Assembly (NCBI GenBank): GCA_963932145.1
Contig: OZ010600.1
Location: 55,530,220-55,594,219 of the forward strand
Reading direction: 5' to 3'
DNA: 64,000 nt
DNA from: Acanthosepion lycidas
Taxonomy: Eukaryota; Mollusca; Cephalopoda; Sepiida; Sepiidae
The notes under the pieces are model-generated. The model was given only the letters and a program-made list of their open reading frames with translations, did not search any database and was not told where the DNA came from. Of this stretch, positions 40,261 to 55,327 are shown piece after piece. Position 1 is the first letter of the stretch; each line of letters starts with the position of its first letter. Both the position numbers and the translations under genes were made by a program.

Positions 40261-42570
40261 ACGAAAATTTATCCATTGCACGGTGTATATCTGTTAAAAT
40301 GAATTGTCACCGTAATTTTCATTTTTGTGCAATTCAGACGACAATTTATCCATTGCACCCTGTATATCTGTTAAAATGACATGTCACTGTTATTTTCATT
40401 TTTGTGTAATTTTGAAGACAATTTATCCATTGCACCCTGTATATCTGTTAAAATGAGATGTCAGTGTTATTTTCATTTTTGTGTAATTTAGACGACAATT
40501 TATCCATTGCACCGTGTATATCTGTTAAAATGACATGTCAGTGTTATTTTCATTTTTGTGTAATTTAGACGACAATTTATCCATTGCACCCTGTATATCT
40601 GTTAAAATGAGATGTCAGTGTTATTTTTATTTTTGTGTAATTTAGACGACAATTTATCCATTGCACCCTGTATATCTGTTAAAATGAGATGTCAGTGTTA
40701 TTTTTATTTTTGTGTAATTTAGACGACAATTTATCCATTGCACCCTGTATATTTGTTAAAATGAGATGTCAGTGTTATTTTCATTTTTGTGTAATTTAGA
40801 CGACAATTTATCCATTGCACCCTGTATATCTGTTAAAATGAGGTGTCAGTGTTATTTTTATTTTTGTGTAATTTAGACGACAATTTATCCATTGCACCCT
40901 GTATATCTGTTAAAATGAGATGTCAGTGTTATTTTTATTTTTGTGTAATTTAGACGACAATTTATCCATTGCACCCTGTATATCTGTTAAAATGAGATGT
41001 CAGTGTTATTTTCATTTTTGTGTAATTTAGACGACAATTTATCCATTGCACCCTGTATATCTGTTAAAATGAGATGTCAGTGTTATTTTCATTTTTGTGT
41101 AATTTAGACGACAATTTATCCATTGCACCCTGTATATCTGTTAAAATGAGATGTCAGTGTTATTTTTACTTTTGTGTAATTTAGACGACAATTTATCCAT
41201 TGCACCCTGTATATCTGTTAAAATGAGATGTCAGTGTTATTTTCATTTTTGTGTAATTTAGACGACAATTTATCCATTGCACCCTGTATATCTGTTAAAA
41301 TGAGATGTCAGTGTTATTTTCATTTTTGTGTAATTTATACGACAATTTATCCATTGCACCCTGTATATCTGTTAAAATGAGATGTCAGTGTTATTTTCAT
41401 TTTTGTGTAATTTAGACGACAATTTATCCATTGCACCCTGTATATCTGTTAAAATGAGATGTCAGTGTTATTTTTATTTTTGTGTAATTTAGACTACAAT
41501 TTATCCATTGCACCCTGTATATCTGTTAATATGAGATGTCAGTGTTATTTTTATTTTTGTGTAATTTAGACGACAATTTATCCATTGGACCCTGTATATC
41601 TGTTAAAATGAGATGTCAGTGTTATTTTCATTTTTGTGTAATTTAGACGACAATTTATCCATTGCACCCTGTATATCTGTTAAAATGAGATGTCAGTGTT
41701 ATTTTTATTTTTGTGTAATTTAGACGACAATTTATCCATTGCACCCTGTATATCTGTTAAAATGAGATGTCAGTGTTATTTTCATTTTTGTGTAATTTAG
41801 ACGACAATTTATCCATTGCACCCTGTATATCTGTTAAAATGAGGTGTCAGTGTTATTTTTATTTTTGTGTAATTTAGACGACAATTTATCCATTGCACCC
41901 TGTATATCTGTTAAAATGACATGTCAGTGTTATTTTTATTTTTGTGTAATTTAGACGACAATTTATCCATTGCACCCTGTATATCTGTTAAAATGAGATG
42001 TCAATGTTATTTTCATTTTTGTGTAATTTAGACGACAATTTATCCATTGCACCCTGTATATCTGTTAAAATGACATGTCAGTGTTATTTTTATTTTTGTG
42101 TAATTTAGACGACAATTTATCCATTGCACCCTGTATATCTGTTAAAATGACATGTCAGTGTTATTTTCATTTTTGTGTAATTTAGACGACAATTTATCCA
42201 TTGCACTCTGTATATCTGTTAAAAGGAGGTGTCAGTGCTATTTTTATTTTTATGTAATTTAGACGACAATTTATGCATTGCACTGTGTATATCTGTTAAA
42301 ATGAGATGTCAGTGTTATTTTCATTTTTGTGTAATTTAGACGACAATTTATCCATTGCACCCTCTATATCTGTTAAAATGAGATGTCAGTGTTATTTTCA
42401 TTTTTGTGTAATTTAGACGACAATTTATCCATTGCACCCTGTATATCTGTTAAAATGACATGTCAGTGTTATTTTTATTTTTGTGTAATTTAGACGACAA
42501 TTTTTCCATTGCACCCTGTATATCTGTTAAAATGAGATGTCAATGTTATTTTCATTTTTGTGTAATTTAG

Positions 42571-45500
42571 ACGACACTTTATCCATTGCACCCTGTATAA
42601 CAATTAAAATGAGATGTCAGTGTTATTTTCATTTTTGTGTAATTTAGACGACAATTTATCCATTGCACCCTGTATATCTGTTAAAATGACATGTCAGTGT
42701 TATTTTCATTTTTGTGTAATTTAGACGACAATTTATCCATTGCACTCTGTATATCTGTTAAAAGGAGGTGTCAGTGCTATTTTTATTTTTATGTAATTTA
42801 GACGACAATTTATCCATTGCACTGTGTATATCTGTTAAAATGAGATGTCAATGTTATTTTCATTTTTGTGTAATTTAGACGACAATTTATCCATTGCACC
42901 CTGTATATCTGTTAAAATGAGGAGTCAGTGTTATTTTTATTTTTGTGTAATTTAGACGACAATTTATCCATTGCACCCTGTATATCTGTTAAAATGACAT
43001 GTCAGTGTTATTTTCATTTTTGTGTAATTTAGACGACAATTTATCCATTGCACCCTGTATATCTGTTAAAATGAGGTGTCAGTGTTATTTTTACTTTTGT
43101 GTAATTTAGACGACAATTTATCCATTGCACCCTGTATATCTGTTAAAATGACATGTCAGTGTTATTTTTATTTTTGTGTAATTTAGACGACAATTTATCC
43201 ATTGCACCCTGTATATCTGTTAAAATGAGATGTCAGTGTTATTTTTATTTTTGTGTAATTTAGACGACAATTTATCCATTGCACCCTGTATATCTGTTAA
43301 AATGAGATGTCAGTGTTATTTTCATTTTTGTGTAATTTAGACGACAATTTATCCATTGCACCCTGTATATCTGTTAAAATGACATGTCAGTGTTATTTTT
43401 ATTTTTGTGTAATTTAGACGACAATTTATCCATTGCACCCTGTATATCTGTTAAAATGAGATGTCAATGTGATTTTCATTTTTGTGTAATTTAGACGACA
43501 CTTTATCCATTGCACCCTGTATAACAATTAAAATGAGATGTCAGTGTTATTTTCATTTTTGTGTAATTTAGACGACAATTTATCCATTGCACCCTGTATA
43601 TCTGTTAAAATGACATGTCAGTGTTATTTTCATTTTTGTGTAATTTAGACGACAATTTATCCATTGCACTCTGTATATCTGTTAAAAGGAGGTGTCAGTG
43701 CTATTTTTATTTTTATGTAATTTAGACGACAATTTATCCATTGCACTGTGTATATCTGTTAAAATGAGATGTCAATGTTATTTTCATTTTTGTGTAATTT
43801 AGACGACAATTTATCCATTGCACCCTGTATATCTGTTAAAATGAGGAGTCAGTGTTATTTTTATTTTTGTGTAATTTAGACGACAATTTATCCATTGCAC
43901 CCTGTATATCTGTTAAAATGACATGTCAGTGTTATTTTCATTTTTGTGTAATTTAGACGACAATTTATCCATTGCACCCTGTATATCTGTTAAAATGAGG
44001 TGTCAGTGTTATTTTTACTTTTGTGTAATTTAGACGACAATTTATCCATTGCACCCTGTATATCTGTTAAAATGACATGTCAGTGTTATTTTTATTTTTG
44101 TGTAATTTAGACGACAATTTATCCATTGCACCCTGTATATCTGTTAAAATGAGATGTCAGTGTTATTTTTATTTTTGTGTAATTTAGACGACAATTTATC
44201 CATTGCACCCTGTATATCTGTTAAAATGAGATGTCAGTGTTATTTTCATTTTTGTGTAATTTAGACGACAATTTATCCATTGCACCCTCTATATCTGTTA
44301 AAATGAGGTGTCAGTGTTATTTTTATTTTTGTGTAATTTAGACGACAATTTATCCATTGCACCCTGTATATCTGTTAAAATGACATGTCAGTGTTATTTT
44401 CATTTTTGTGTAATTTAGACGACAATTTATCCATTGCACCCTGTATATCTGTTAAAATGAGGTGTCAGTGTTATTTTTACTTTTGTGTAATTTAGACGAC
44501 AATTTATCCATTGCACCCTGTATATCTGTTAAAATGACATGTCAGTGTTATTTTTATTTTTGTGTAATTTAGACGACAATTTATCCATTGCACCCTGTAT
44601 ATCTGTTAAAATGAGATGTCAGTGTTATTTTTATTTTTGTGTAATTTAGACGACAATTTATCCATTGCACCCTGTATATCTGTTAAAATGAGATGTCAGT
44701 GTTATTTTCATTTTTGTGTAATTTAGACGACAATTTATCCATTGCACCCTGTATATCTGTTAAAATGACATGTCAGTGTTATTTTTATTTTTGTGTAATT
44801 TAGACGACAATTTATCCATTGCACCCTGTATATCTGTTAAAATGAGATGTCAATGTTATTTTCATTTTTGTGTAATTTAGACGACACTTTATCCATTGCA
44901 CCCTGTATAACAATTAAAATGAGATGTCAGTGTTATTTTCATTTTTGTGTAATTTAGACGACAATTTATCCATTGCACCCTGTATATCTGTTAAAATGAC
45001 ATGTCAGTGTTATTTTCATTTTTGTGTAATTTAGACGACAATTTATCCATTGCACCCTGTATATCTGTTAAAATGACATGTCAGTGTTATTTTCATTTTT
45101 GTGTAATTTAGACGACAATTTATCCATTGCACCCTGTATATCTGTTAAATTGAGGTGTCAGTGTTATTTTTACTTTTGTGTAATTTAGACGACAATTTAT
45201 CCATTGCACCCTGTATATCTGTTAAAATGACATGTCAGTGTTATTTTTATTTTTGTGTAATTTAGACGACAATTTATCCATTGCACCCTGTATATCTGTT
45301 AAAATGAGATGTCAGTGTTATTTTTATTTTTGTGCAATTTAGACGACAATTTATCCATTGCACCCTGTATATCTGTTAAAATGAGATGTCAGTGTTATTT
45401 TCATTTTTGTGTAATTTAGACGACAATTTATCCATTGCACCCTGTATATCTGTTAAAATGACATGTCAGTGTTATTTTTATTTTTGTGTAATTTAGACGA

Positions 45501-45960
45501 CAATTTATCCATTGCACCCTGTATATCTGTTAAAATGAGATGTCAATGTTATTTTCATTTTTGTGTAATTTAGACGACACTTTATCCATTGCACCCTGTA
45601 TAACAATTAAAATGAGATGTCAGTGTTATTTTCATTTTTGTGTAATTTAGACGACAATTTATCCATTGCACCCTGTATATCTGTTAAAATGACATGTCAG
45701 TGTTATTTTCATTTTTGTGTAATTTAGACGACAATTTATCCATTGCACTCTGTATATCTGTTAAAAGGAGGTGTCAGTGCTATTTTTATTTTTATGTAAT
45801 TTAGACGACAATTTATCCATTGCACTGTGTATATCTGTTAAAATGAGATGTCAATGATATTTTCATTTTTGTGTAATTTAGACGACAATTTATCCATTGC
45901 ACCCTGTATATCTGTTAAAATGAGGAGTCAGTGTTATTTTTATTTTTGTGTAATTTAGAC
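42571..45960. repeat. Satellite higher-order block D, 9/12/18-monomer spacing
   Basis: A rare double-variant monomer (CGACACTTTATCC plus TATAACAATTAAAATG) occurs at 42,571, 43,495, 44,881 and 45,574. Spacings are 924, 1,386 and 693 bp, exactly 12, 18 and 9 monomers. Flanking variants (AAAAGGAGGTGTCAGTGC, TTTTATGTAATT, GAGGAGTCAG) follow the marker in three of the four copies; after 44,881 that variant series is missing. Confidence 0.9.
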
Positions 45961-48900
45961 GACAATTTATCCATTGCACCCTGTATATCTGTTAAAATGA
46001 CATGTCAGTGTTATTTTCATTTTTGTGTAATTTAGACGACAATTTATCCATTGCACCCTGTATATCTGTTAAAATGAGGTGTCAGTGTTATTTTTACTTT
46101 TGTGTAATTTAGACGACAATTTATCCATTGCACCCTGTATATCTGTTAAAATGACATGTCAGTGTTATTTTTATTTTTGTGTAATTTAGACGACAATTTA
46201 TCCATTGCACCCTGTATATCTGTTAAAATGAGATGTCAGTGTTATTTTTATTTTTGTGTAATTTAGACGACAATTTATCCATTGCACCCTGTATATCTGT
46301 TAAAATGAGATGTCAGTGTTATTTTCATTTTTGTGTAATTTAGACGACAATTTATCCATTGCACCCTGTATATCTGTTAAAATGAGATGTCAGTGTCATT
46401 TTCATTTTTGTGTAATTTAGACGACAATTTATCCATTGCACTCTGTATATCTGTTAAAATGAGATGTCAGTGTTATTTTCATTTTTGTGTAATTTAGACG
46501 TCAATTTATCCATTGCACCCTGTATATCTGTTAAAATGAGGTGTCAGTGTTATTTTCATTTTTCTGTAATTTAGACGACAATTTATCCATTGCACCCTGT
46601 ATATCTGTTAAAATGAGATGTCAGTGTTATTTTTATTTTTGTGTAATTTAGACGACAATTTATCCATTGCACCATGTATATCTGTTAAAATGACATGTCA
46701 GTGTTATTTTCATTTTTGTGTAATTTAGACGACAATTTATCCATTGCACCCTGTATATCTGTTAAAATGAGGTGTCAGTGTTATTTTTACTTTTGTGTAA
46801 TTTAGACGACAATTTATCCATTGCACCCTGTATATCTGTTAAAATGACATGTCAGTGTTATTTTTATTTTTGTGTAATTTAGACGACAATTTATCCATTG
46901 CACCCTGTATATCTGTTAAAATGAGATGTCAGTGTTATTTTTATTTTTGTGTAATTTAGACGACAATTTATCCATTGCACCCTGTATATCTGTTAAAATG
47001 AGATGTCAGTGTTATTTTCATTTTTGTGTAATTTAGACGACAATTTATCCATTGCACCCTGTATATCTGTTAAAATGAGATGTCAGTGTCATTTTCATTT
47101 TTGTGTAATTTAGACGACAATTTATCCATTGCACTCTGTATATCTGTTAAAATGAGATGTCAGTGTTATTTTCATTTTTGTGTAATTTAGACGTCAATTT
47201 ATCCATTGCACCCTGTATATCTGTTAAAATGAGGTGTCAGTGTTATTTTCATTTTTCTGTAATTTAGACGACAATTTATCCATTGCACCCTGTATATCTG
47301 TTAAAATGAGATGTCAGTGTTATTTTTATTTTTGTGTAATTTAGACGACAATTTATCCATTGCACCATGTATATCTGTTAAAATGACATGTCAGTGTTAT
47401 TTTCATTTTTGTGTAATTTAGCCGACAATTTATCCATTGCACCCTGTTTATCTGTTAAAATGAGATGTCAGTGTTATTTTCATTTTTGTGTAATTTAGAC
47501 GACAATTTATCCATTGCACCCTGTTTATCTGTTCAAATGAGATGTCAGTGTTATTTTCATTTTTGTGTCATTTAGACGACAATTTATCCATTGCACCCTG
47601 TATATCTGTTAAAATGAGATGTCAGTGTTATTTTCATTTTTGTGTAATTTAGACGACAATTTATCCATTGCACCCTGTATATCTGTTAAAATGACATGTC
47701 AGTGTTATTTTTATTTTTGTGTAATTTAGACGACAATTTATCCATTGCACCCTGTATATCTGTTAAAATGAGATGTCAGTGTTATTTTCATTTTTGTGTA
47801 ATTTAGACGACAATTTATCCATTGCACCCTGTATATCTGTTAAAATGACATGTCAGTGTTATTTTCATTTTTGTGTAATTTAGACGACAATTTATCCATT
47901 GCACCCTGTATATCTGTTAAAATGACATGTCAGTGTTATTTTTATTTTTGTGTAATTTAGACGACAATTTATCCATTGCACCCTGTATATCTGTTAAAAT
48001 GAGATGTCAGTGTTATTTTCATTTTTGTGTAATTTAGACGACAATTTATCCATTGCACCCTGTATATCTGTTAAAATGAGATGTCAGTGTTATTTTTATT
48101 TTTGTGTAATTTAGACGACAATTTATCCATTGCACCCTGTATATCTGTTAAAATGAGATGTCAGTGTTATTTTCATTTTTGTGTAATTTAGACGACAATT
48201 TATCCATTGCACCCTGTATATCTCTTAAAATGACATGTCAGTGTTATTTTCATTTTTGTGTAATTTAGACGACAATTTATCCATTGCACCCTGTATATCT
48301 GTTAAAATGAGATGTCAGTGTTATTTTTATTTTTGTGTAATTTAGACGTCAATTTATCCATTGCACCCTGTATATCTGTTAAAATGAGATGTCAGTGTTA
48401 TTTTCATTTTTGTGTCATTTAGACGACAATTTATCCATTGCACCCTGTTTATCTGTTAAAATGAGATGTCAGTGTTATTTTTATTTTTGTGTAATTTAGA
48501 CGACAATTTATCCATTGCACCCTGTATATCTGTTAAAATGACATGTCAGAGTTATTTTCATTTTTGTGTAATTTAGCCGACAATTTATCCATTGCACCCT
48601 GTTTATCTGTTAAAATGAGATGTCAGTGTTATTTTCATTTTTGTGTAATTTAGACGACAATTTATCCATTGCACCCTGTATATCTGTTAAAATGACATGT
48701 CAGTGTTATTTTTATTTTTGTGTAATTTAGACGTCAATTTATCCATTGCACCCTGTATATCTGTTAAAATGAGGTGTCAGTGTTATTTTCATTTTTCTGT
48801 AATTTAGACGACAATTTATCCATTGCACCCTGTATATCTGTTAAAATGAGATGTCAGTGTTATTTTTATTTTTGTGTAATTTAGACGTCAATTTATCCAT

Positions 48901-51648
48901 TGCACCCTGTATATCTGTTAAAATGAGATGTCAGTGTTATTTTCATTTTTGTGTCATTTAGACGACAATTTATCCATTGCACCCTGTTTATCTGTTAAAA
49001 TGACATGTCAGTGTTATTTTCATTTTTGTGTAATTTAGCCGACAATTTATCCATTGCACCCTGTTTATCTGTTAAAATGAGATGTCAGTGTTATTTTTAT
49101 TTTTGTGTAATTTAGACGACAATTTATCCATTGCACCCTGTATATCTGTTAAAATGAGATGTCAGTGTTATTTTTATTTTTGTGTAATTTAGACGACAAT
49201 TTATCCATTGCACCCTGTATATCCTTTAAAATGACATGTCAGTGTTATTTTCATTTTTGTGTAATTTAGCCGACAATTTATCCATAGCACCCTGTTTATC
49301 TGTTAAAATGAGATGTCAGTGTTATTTTCATTTTTGTGTAATTTAGACGACAATTTATCCATTGCACCCTGTTTATCTGTTAAAATGAGATGTCAGTGTT
49401 ATTTTCATTTTTGTGTCATTTAGACGACAATTTATCCATTGCACCCTGTATATCTGTTAAAATGAGATGTCAGTGTTATTTTCATTTTTGTGTAATTTAG
49501 ACGACAATTTATCCATTGCACCCTGTATATCTGTTAAAATGAGATGTCAGTGTTATTTTCATTTTTGTGTAATTTAGACGACAATTTATCCATTGCACCC
49601 TGTATATCTGTTAAAATGACATGTCAGTGTTATTTTCATTTTTGTGTAATTTAGACGACAATTTATCCATTGCACCCTGTATATCTGTTAAAATGAGATG
49701 TCAGTGTTATTTTTATTTTTGTGTAATTTAGACGTCAATTTATCCATTGCACCCTGTATATCTGTTAAAATGAGATGTCAGTGTTATTTTCATTTTTGTG
49801 TCATTTAGACGACAATTTATCCATTGCACCCTGTTTATCTGTTAAAATGAGATGTCAGTGTTATTTTTATTTTTGTGTAATTTAGACGACAATTTATCCA
49901 TTGCACCCTGTATATCTGTTAAAATGAGATGTCAGTGTTATTTTCATTTTTGTGTAATTTAGCCGACAATTTATCCATTGCACCCTGTTTATCTGTTAAA
50001 ATGAGATGTCAGTGTTATTTTTATTTTTGTGTAATTTAGACGACAATTTATCCATTGCACCCTGTATATCTGTTAAAATGAGATGTCAGTGTTATTTTCA
50101 TTTTTGTGTAATTTAGACGACAATTTATCCATTGCACCCTGTATATCTGTTAAAATGACATGTCAGTGTTATTTTTATTTTTGTGTAATTTAGACGTCAA
50201 TTTATCCATTGCACCCTGTATATCTGTTAAAATGAGGTGTCAGTGTTATTTTCATTTTTCTGTAATTTAGACGACAATTTATCCATTGCACCCTGTATAT
50301 CTGTTAAAATGAGATGTCAGTGTTATTTTTATTTTTGTGTAATTTAGACGTCAATTTATCCATTGCACCATGTATATCTGTTAAAATGAGATGTCAGTGT
50401 TATTTTCATTTTTGTGTCATTTAGACGACAATTTATCCATTGCACCCTGTTTATCTGTTAAAATGACATGTCAGTGTTATTTTCATTTTTGTGTAATTTA
50501 GCCGACAATTTATCCATTGCACCCTGTTTATCTGTTAAAATGAGATGTCAGTGTTATTTTTATTTTTGTGTAATTTAGACGACAATTTATCCATTGCACC
50601 CTGTATATCTGTTAAAATGAGATGTCAGTGTTATTTTTATTTTTGTGTAATTTAGACGACAATTTATCCATTGCACCCTGTATATCTGTTAAAATGACAT
50701 GTCAGTGTTATTTTCATTTTTGTGTAATTTAGCCGACAATTTATCCATTGCACCCTGTTTATCTGTTAAAATGAGATGTCAGTGTTATTTTCATTTTTGT
50801 GTAATTTAGACGACAATTTATCCATTGCACCCTGTTTATCTGTTAAAATGAGATGTCAGTGTTATTTTCATTTTTGTGTCATTTAGACGACAATTTATCC
50901 ATTGCACCCTGTATATCTGTTAAAATGAGATGTCAGTGTTATTTTCATTTTTGTGTAATTTAGACGACAATTTATCCATTGCACCCTGTATATCTGTTAA
51001 AATGAGATGTCAGTGTTATTTTTATTTTTGTGTAATTTAGACGACAATTTATCCATTGCACCCTGTATATCTGTTAAAATGAGATGTCAGTGTTATTTTC
51101 ATTTTTGTGTAATTTAGACGACAATTTATCCATTGCACCCTGTATATCTGTTAAAATGACATGTCAGTGTTATTTTCATTTTTGTGTAATTTAGACGACA
51201 ATTTATCCATTGCACCCTGTATATCTGTTAAAATGAGATGTCAGTGTTAATTTTATTTTTGTGTAATTTAGACGTCAATTTATCCATTGCACCCTGTATA
51301 TCTGTTAAAATGAGATGTCAGTGTTATTTTCATTTTTGTGTCATTTAGACGACAATTTATCCATTGCACCCTGTTTATCTGTTAAAATGAGATGTCAGTG
51401 TTATTTTCATTTTTGTGTAATTTAGACGACAATTTATCCATTGCACCCTGTATATCTGTTAAAATGACATGTCAGTGTTATTTTTATTTTTGTGTAATTT
51501 AGACGACAATTTATCCATTGCACCCTGTATATCTGTTAAAATGAGATGTCAGTGTTATTTTCATTTTTGTTTAATTTAGACGACAATTTATCCATTGCAC
51601 CCTGTATATCTGTTAAAATGAGATGTCAGTGTTATTTTCATTTTTGTG

Positions 51649-51815
51649 GATCAAATTTGGGAACAGGTTATCGAAATCTACACCAACTCACATGCCGACG
51701 AAATAGCTTCCTAAATTTTGCCTTACACATATACTGACAGGAAAAAATGCAATTAAATTCAAATTATAACGTTTCTAAAATAAAATAAATAAAAATAAGG
51801 GCCAAGACGAAATTA
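51649..51815 (+). repeat. 167-bp non-satellite insert, copy 1
   Basis: The satellite breaks after TTCATTTTTGTG and restarts at AAAATGAGATGTCAG, with 167 bp of unrelated sequence replacing the last 43 bp of one monomer. The segment begins GATCAAATTTGGGAACAGG and ends CCAAGACGAAATTA. It matches 56,125-56,291 in the right flank over its full length. It differs from the other two copies by C at 51,711. Confidence 0.95.
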
Positions 51816-54800
51816 AAAATGAGATGTCAGTGTTATTTTCATTTTTGTGTAATTTAGACGACAATTTATCCATTGCACCCTGTATATCTGTTAAAATGAG
51901 ATGTCAGTGTTATTTTTATTTTTGTGTAATTTAGACGACAATTTATCCATTGCACCCTGTATATCTGTTAAAATGAGGTGTCAGTGTTATTTTTATTTTT
52001 GTGTAATTTAGACGACAATTTATCCATTGCACCCTGTATATCTGTTAAAATGACATGTCAGAGTTATTTTCATTTTTGTGTAATTTAGCCGACAATTTAT
52101 CCATTGCACCCTGTTTATCTGTTAAAATGAGATGTCAGTGTTATTTTCATTTTTGTGTAATTTAGACGACAATTTATCCATTGCACCCTGTATATCTGTT
52201 AAAATGACATGTCAGTGTTATTTTTATTTTTGTGTAATTTAGACGTCAATTTATCCATTGCACCCTGTATATCTGTTAAAATGAGGTGTCAGTGTTATTT
52301 TCATTTTTCTGTAATTTAGACGACAATTTATCCATTGCACCCTGTATATCTGTTAAAATGAGATGTCAGTGTTATTTTTATTTTTGTGTAATTTAGACGT
52401 CAATTTATCCATTGCACCCTGTATATCTGTTAAAATGAGATGTCAGTGTTATTTTCATTTTTGTGTCATTTAGACGACAATTTATCCATTGCACCCTGTT
52501 TATCTGTTAAAATGACATGTCAGTGTTATTTTCATTTTTGTGTAATTTAGCCGACAATTTATCCATTGCACCCTGTTTATCTGTTAAAATGAGATGTCAG
52601 TGTTATTTTTATTTTTGTGTAATTTAGACGACAATTTATCCATTGCACCCTGTATATCTGTTAAAATGAGATGTCAGTGTTATTTTTATTTTTGTGTAAT
52701 TTAGACGACAATTTATCCATTGCACCCTGTATATCCTTTAAAATGACATGTCAGTGTTATTTTCATTTTTGTGTAATTTAGCCGACAATTTATCCATAGC
52801 ACCCTGTTTATCTGTTAAAATGAGATGTCAGTGTTATTTTCATTTTTGTGTAATTTAGACGACAATTTATCCATTGCACCCTGTTTATCTGTTAAAATGA
52901 GATGTCAGTGTTATTTTCATTTTTGTGTCATTTAGACGACAATTTATCCATTGCACCCTGTATATCTGTTAAAATGAGATGTCAGTGTTATTTTCATTTT
53001 TGTGTAATTTAGACGACAATTTATCCATTGCACCCTGTATATCTGTTAAAATGAGATGTCAGTGTTATTTTCATTTTTGTGTAATTTAGACGACAATTTA
53101 TCCATTGCACCCTGTATATCTGTTAAAATGACATGTCAGTGTTATTTTCATTTTTGTGTAATTTAGACGACAATTTATCCATTGCACCCTGTATATCTGT
53201 TAAAATGAGATGTCAGTGTTATTTTTATTTTTGTGTAATTTAGACGTCAATTTATCCATTGCACCCTGTATATCTGTTAAAATGAGATGTCAGTGTTATT
53301 TTCATTTTTGTGTCATTTAGACGACAATTTATCCATTGCACCCTGTTTATCTGTTAAAATGAGATGTCAGTGTTATTTTTATTTTTGTGTAATTTAGACG
53401 ACAATTTATCCATTGCACCCTGTATATCTGTTAAAATGAGATGTCAGTGTTATTTTCATTTTTGTGTAATTTAGCCGACAATTTATCCATTGCACCCTGT
53501 TTATCTGTTAAAATGAGATGTCAGTGTTATTTTTATTTTTGTGTAATTTAGACGACAATTTATCCATTGCACCCTGTATATCTGTTAAAATGAGATGTCA
53601 GTGTTATTTTCATTTTTGTGTAATTTAGACGACAATTTATCCATTGCACCCTGTATATCTGTTAAAATGACATGTCAGTGTTATTTTTATTTTTGTGTAA
53701 TTTAGACGTCAATTTATCCATTGCACCCTGTATATCTGTTAAAATGAGGTGTCAGTGTTATTTTCATTTTTCTGTAATTTAGACGACAATTTATCCATTG
53801 CACCCTGTATATCTGTTAAAATGAGATGTCAGTGTTATTTTTATTTTTGTGTAATTTAGACGTCAATTTATCCATTGCACCATGTATATCTGTTAAAATG
53901 AGATGTCAGTGTTATTTTCATTTTTGTGTCATTTAGACGACAATTTATCCATTGCACCCTGTTTATCTGTTAAAATGACATGTCAGTGTTATTTTCATTT
54001 TTGTGTAATTTAGCCGACAATTTATCCATTGCACCCTGTTTATCTGTTAAAATGAGATGTCAGTGTTATTTTTATTTTTGTGTAATTTAGACGACAATTT
54101 ATCCATTGCACCCTGTATATCTGTTAAAATGAGATGTCAGTGTTATTTTTATTTTTGTGTAATTTAGACGACAATTTATCCATTGCACCCTGTATATCTG
54201 TTAAAATGACATGTCAGTGTTATTTTCATTTTTGTGTAATTTAGCCGACAATTTATCCATTGCACCCTGTTTATCTGTTAAAATGAGATGTCAGTGTTAT
54301 TTTCATTTTTGTGTAATTTAGACGACAATTTATCCATTGCACCCTGTTTATCTGTTAAAATGAGATGTCAGTGTTATTTTCATTTTTGTGTCATTTAGAC
54401 GACAATTTATCCATTGCACCCTGTATATCTGTTAAAATGAGATGTCAGTGTTATTTTCATTTTTGTGTAATTTAGACGACAATTTATCCATTGCACCCTG
54501 TATATCTGTTAAAATGAGATGTCAGTGTTATTTTTATTTTTGTGTAATTTAGACGACAATTTATCCATTGCACCCTGTATATCTGTTAAAATGAGATGTC
54601 AGTGTTATTTTCATTTTTGTGTAATTTAGACGACAATTTATCCATTGCACCCTGTATATCTGTTAAAATGACATGTCAGTGTTATTTTCATTTTTGTGTA
54701 ATTTAGACGACAATTTATCCATTGCACCCTGTATATCTGTTAAAATGAGATGTCAGTGTTAATTTTATTTTTGTGTAATTTAGACGTCAATTTATCCATT

Positions 54801-55160
54801 GCACCCTGTATATCTGTTAAAATGAGATGTCAGTGTTATTTTCATTTTTGTGTCATTTAGACGACAATTTATCCATTGCACCCTGTTTATCTGTTAAAAT
54901 GAGATGTCAGTGTTATTTTCATTTTTGTGTAATTTAGACGACAATTTATCCATTGCACCCTGTATATCTGTTAAAATGACATGTCAGTGTTATTTTTATT
55001 TTTGTGTAATTTAGACGACAATTTATCCATTGCACCCTGTATATCTGTTAAAATGAGATGTCAGTGTTATTTTCATTTTTGTTTAATTTAGACGACAATT
55101 TATCCATTGCACCCTGTATATCTGTTAAAATGAGATGTCAGTGTTATTTTCATTTTTGTG

Positions 55161-55327
55161 GATCAAATTTGGGAACAGGTTATCGAAATCTACACCAACT
55201 CACATGCCGACGAAATAGCTTCTTAAATTTTGCCTTACACATATACTGACAGGAAAAAATGCAATTAAATTCAAATTATAACGTTTCTAAAATAAAATAA
55301 ATAAAAATAAGGGCCAAGACGAAATTA
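55161..55327 (+). repeat. 167-bp non-satellite insert, copy 2
   Basis: The same segment and the same junctions as 51,649-51,815, displaced by exactly 3,512 bp. It carries T at 55,223, as does the flank copy. Confidence 0.95.

Noticed and set aside
51546-55249. Two 63-codon frames ending in the 167-bp insert
   Set aside because: They are satellite translation running by chance into the insert; the two are identical because of the 3,512-bp duplication.
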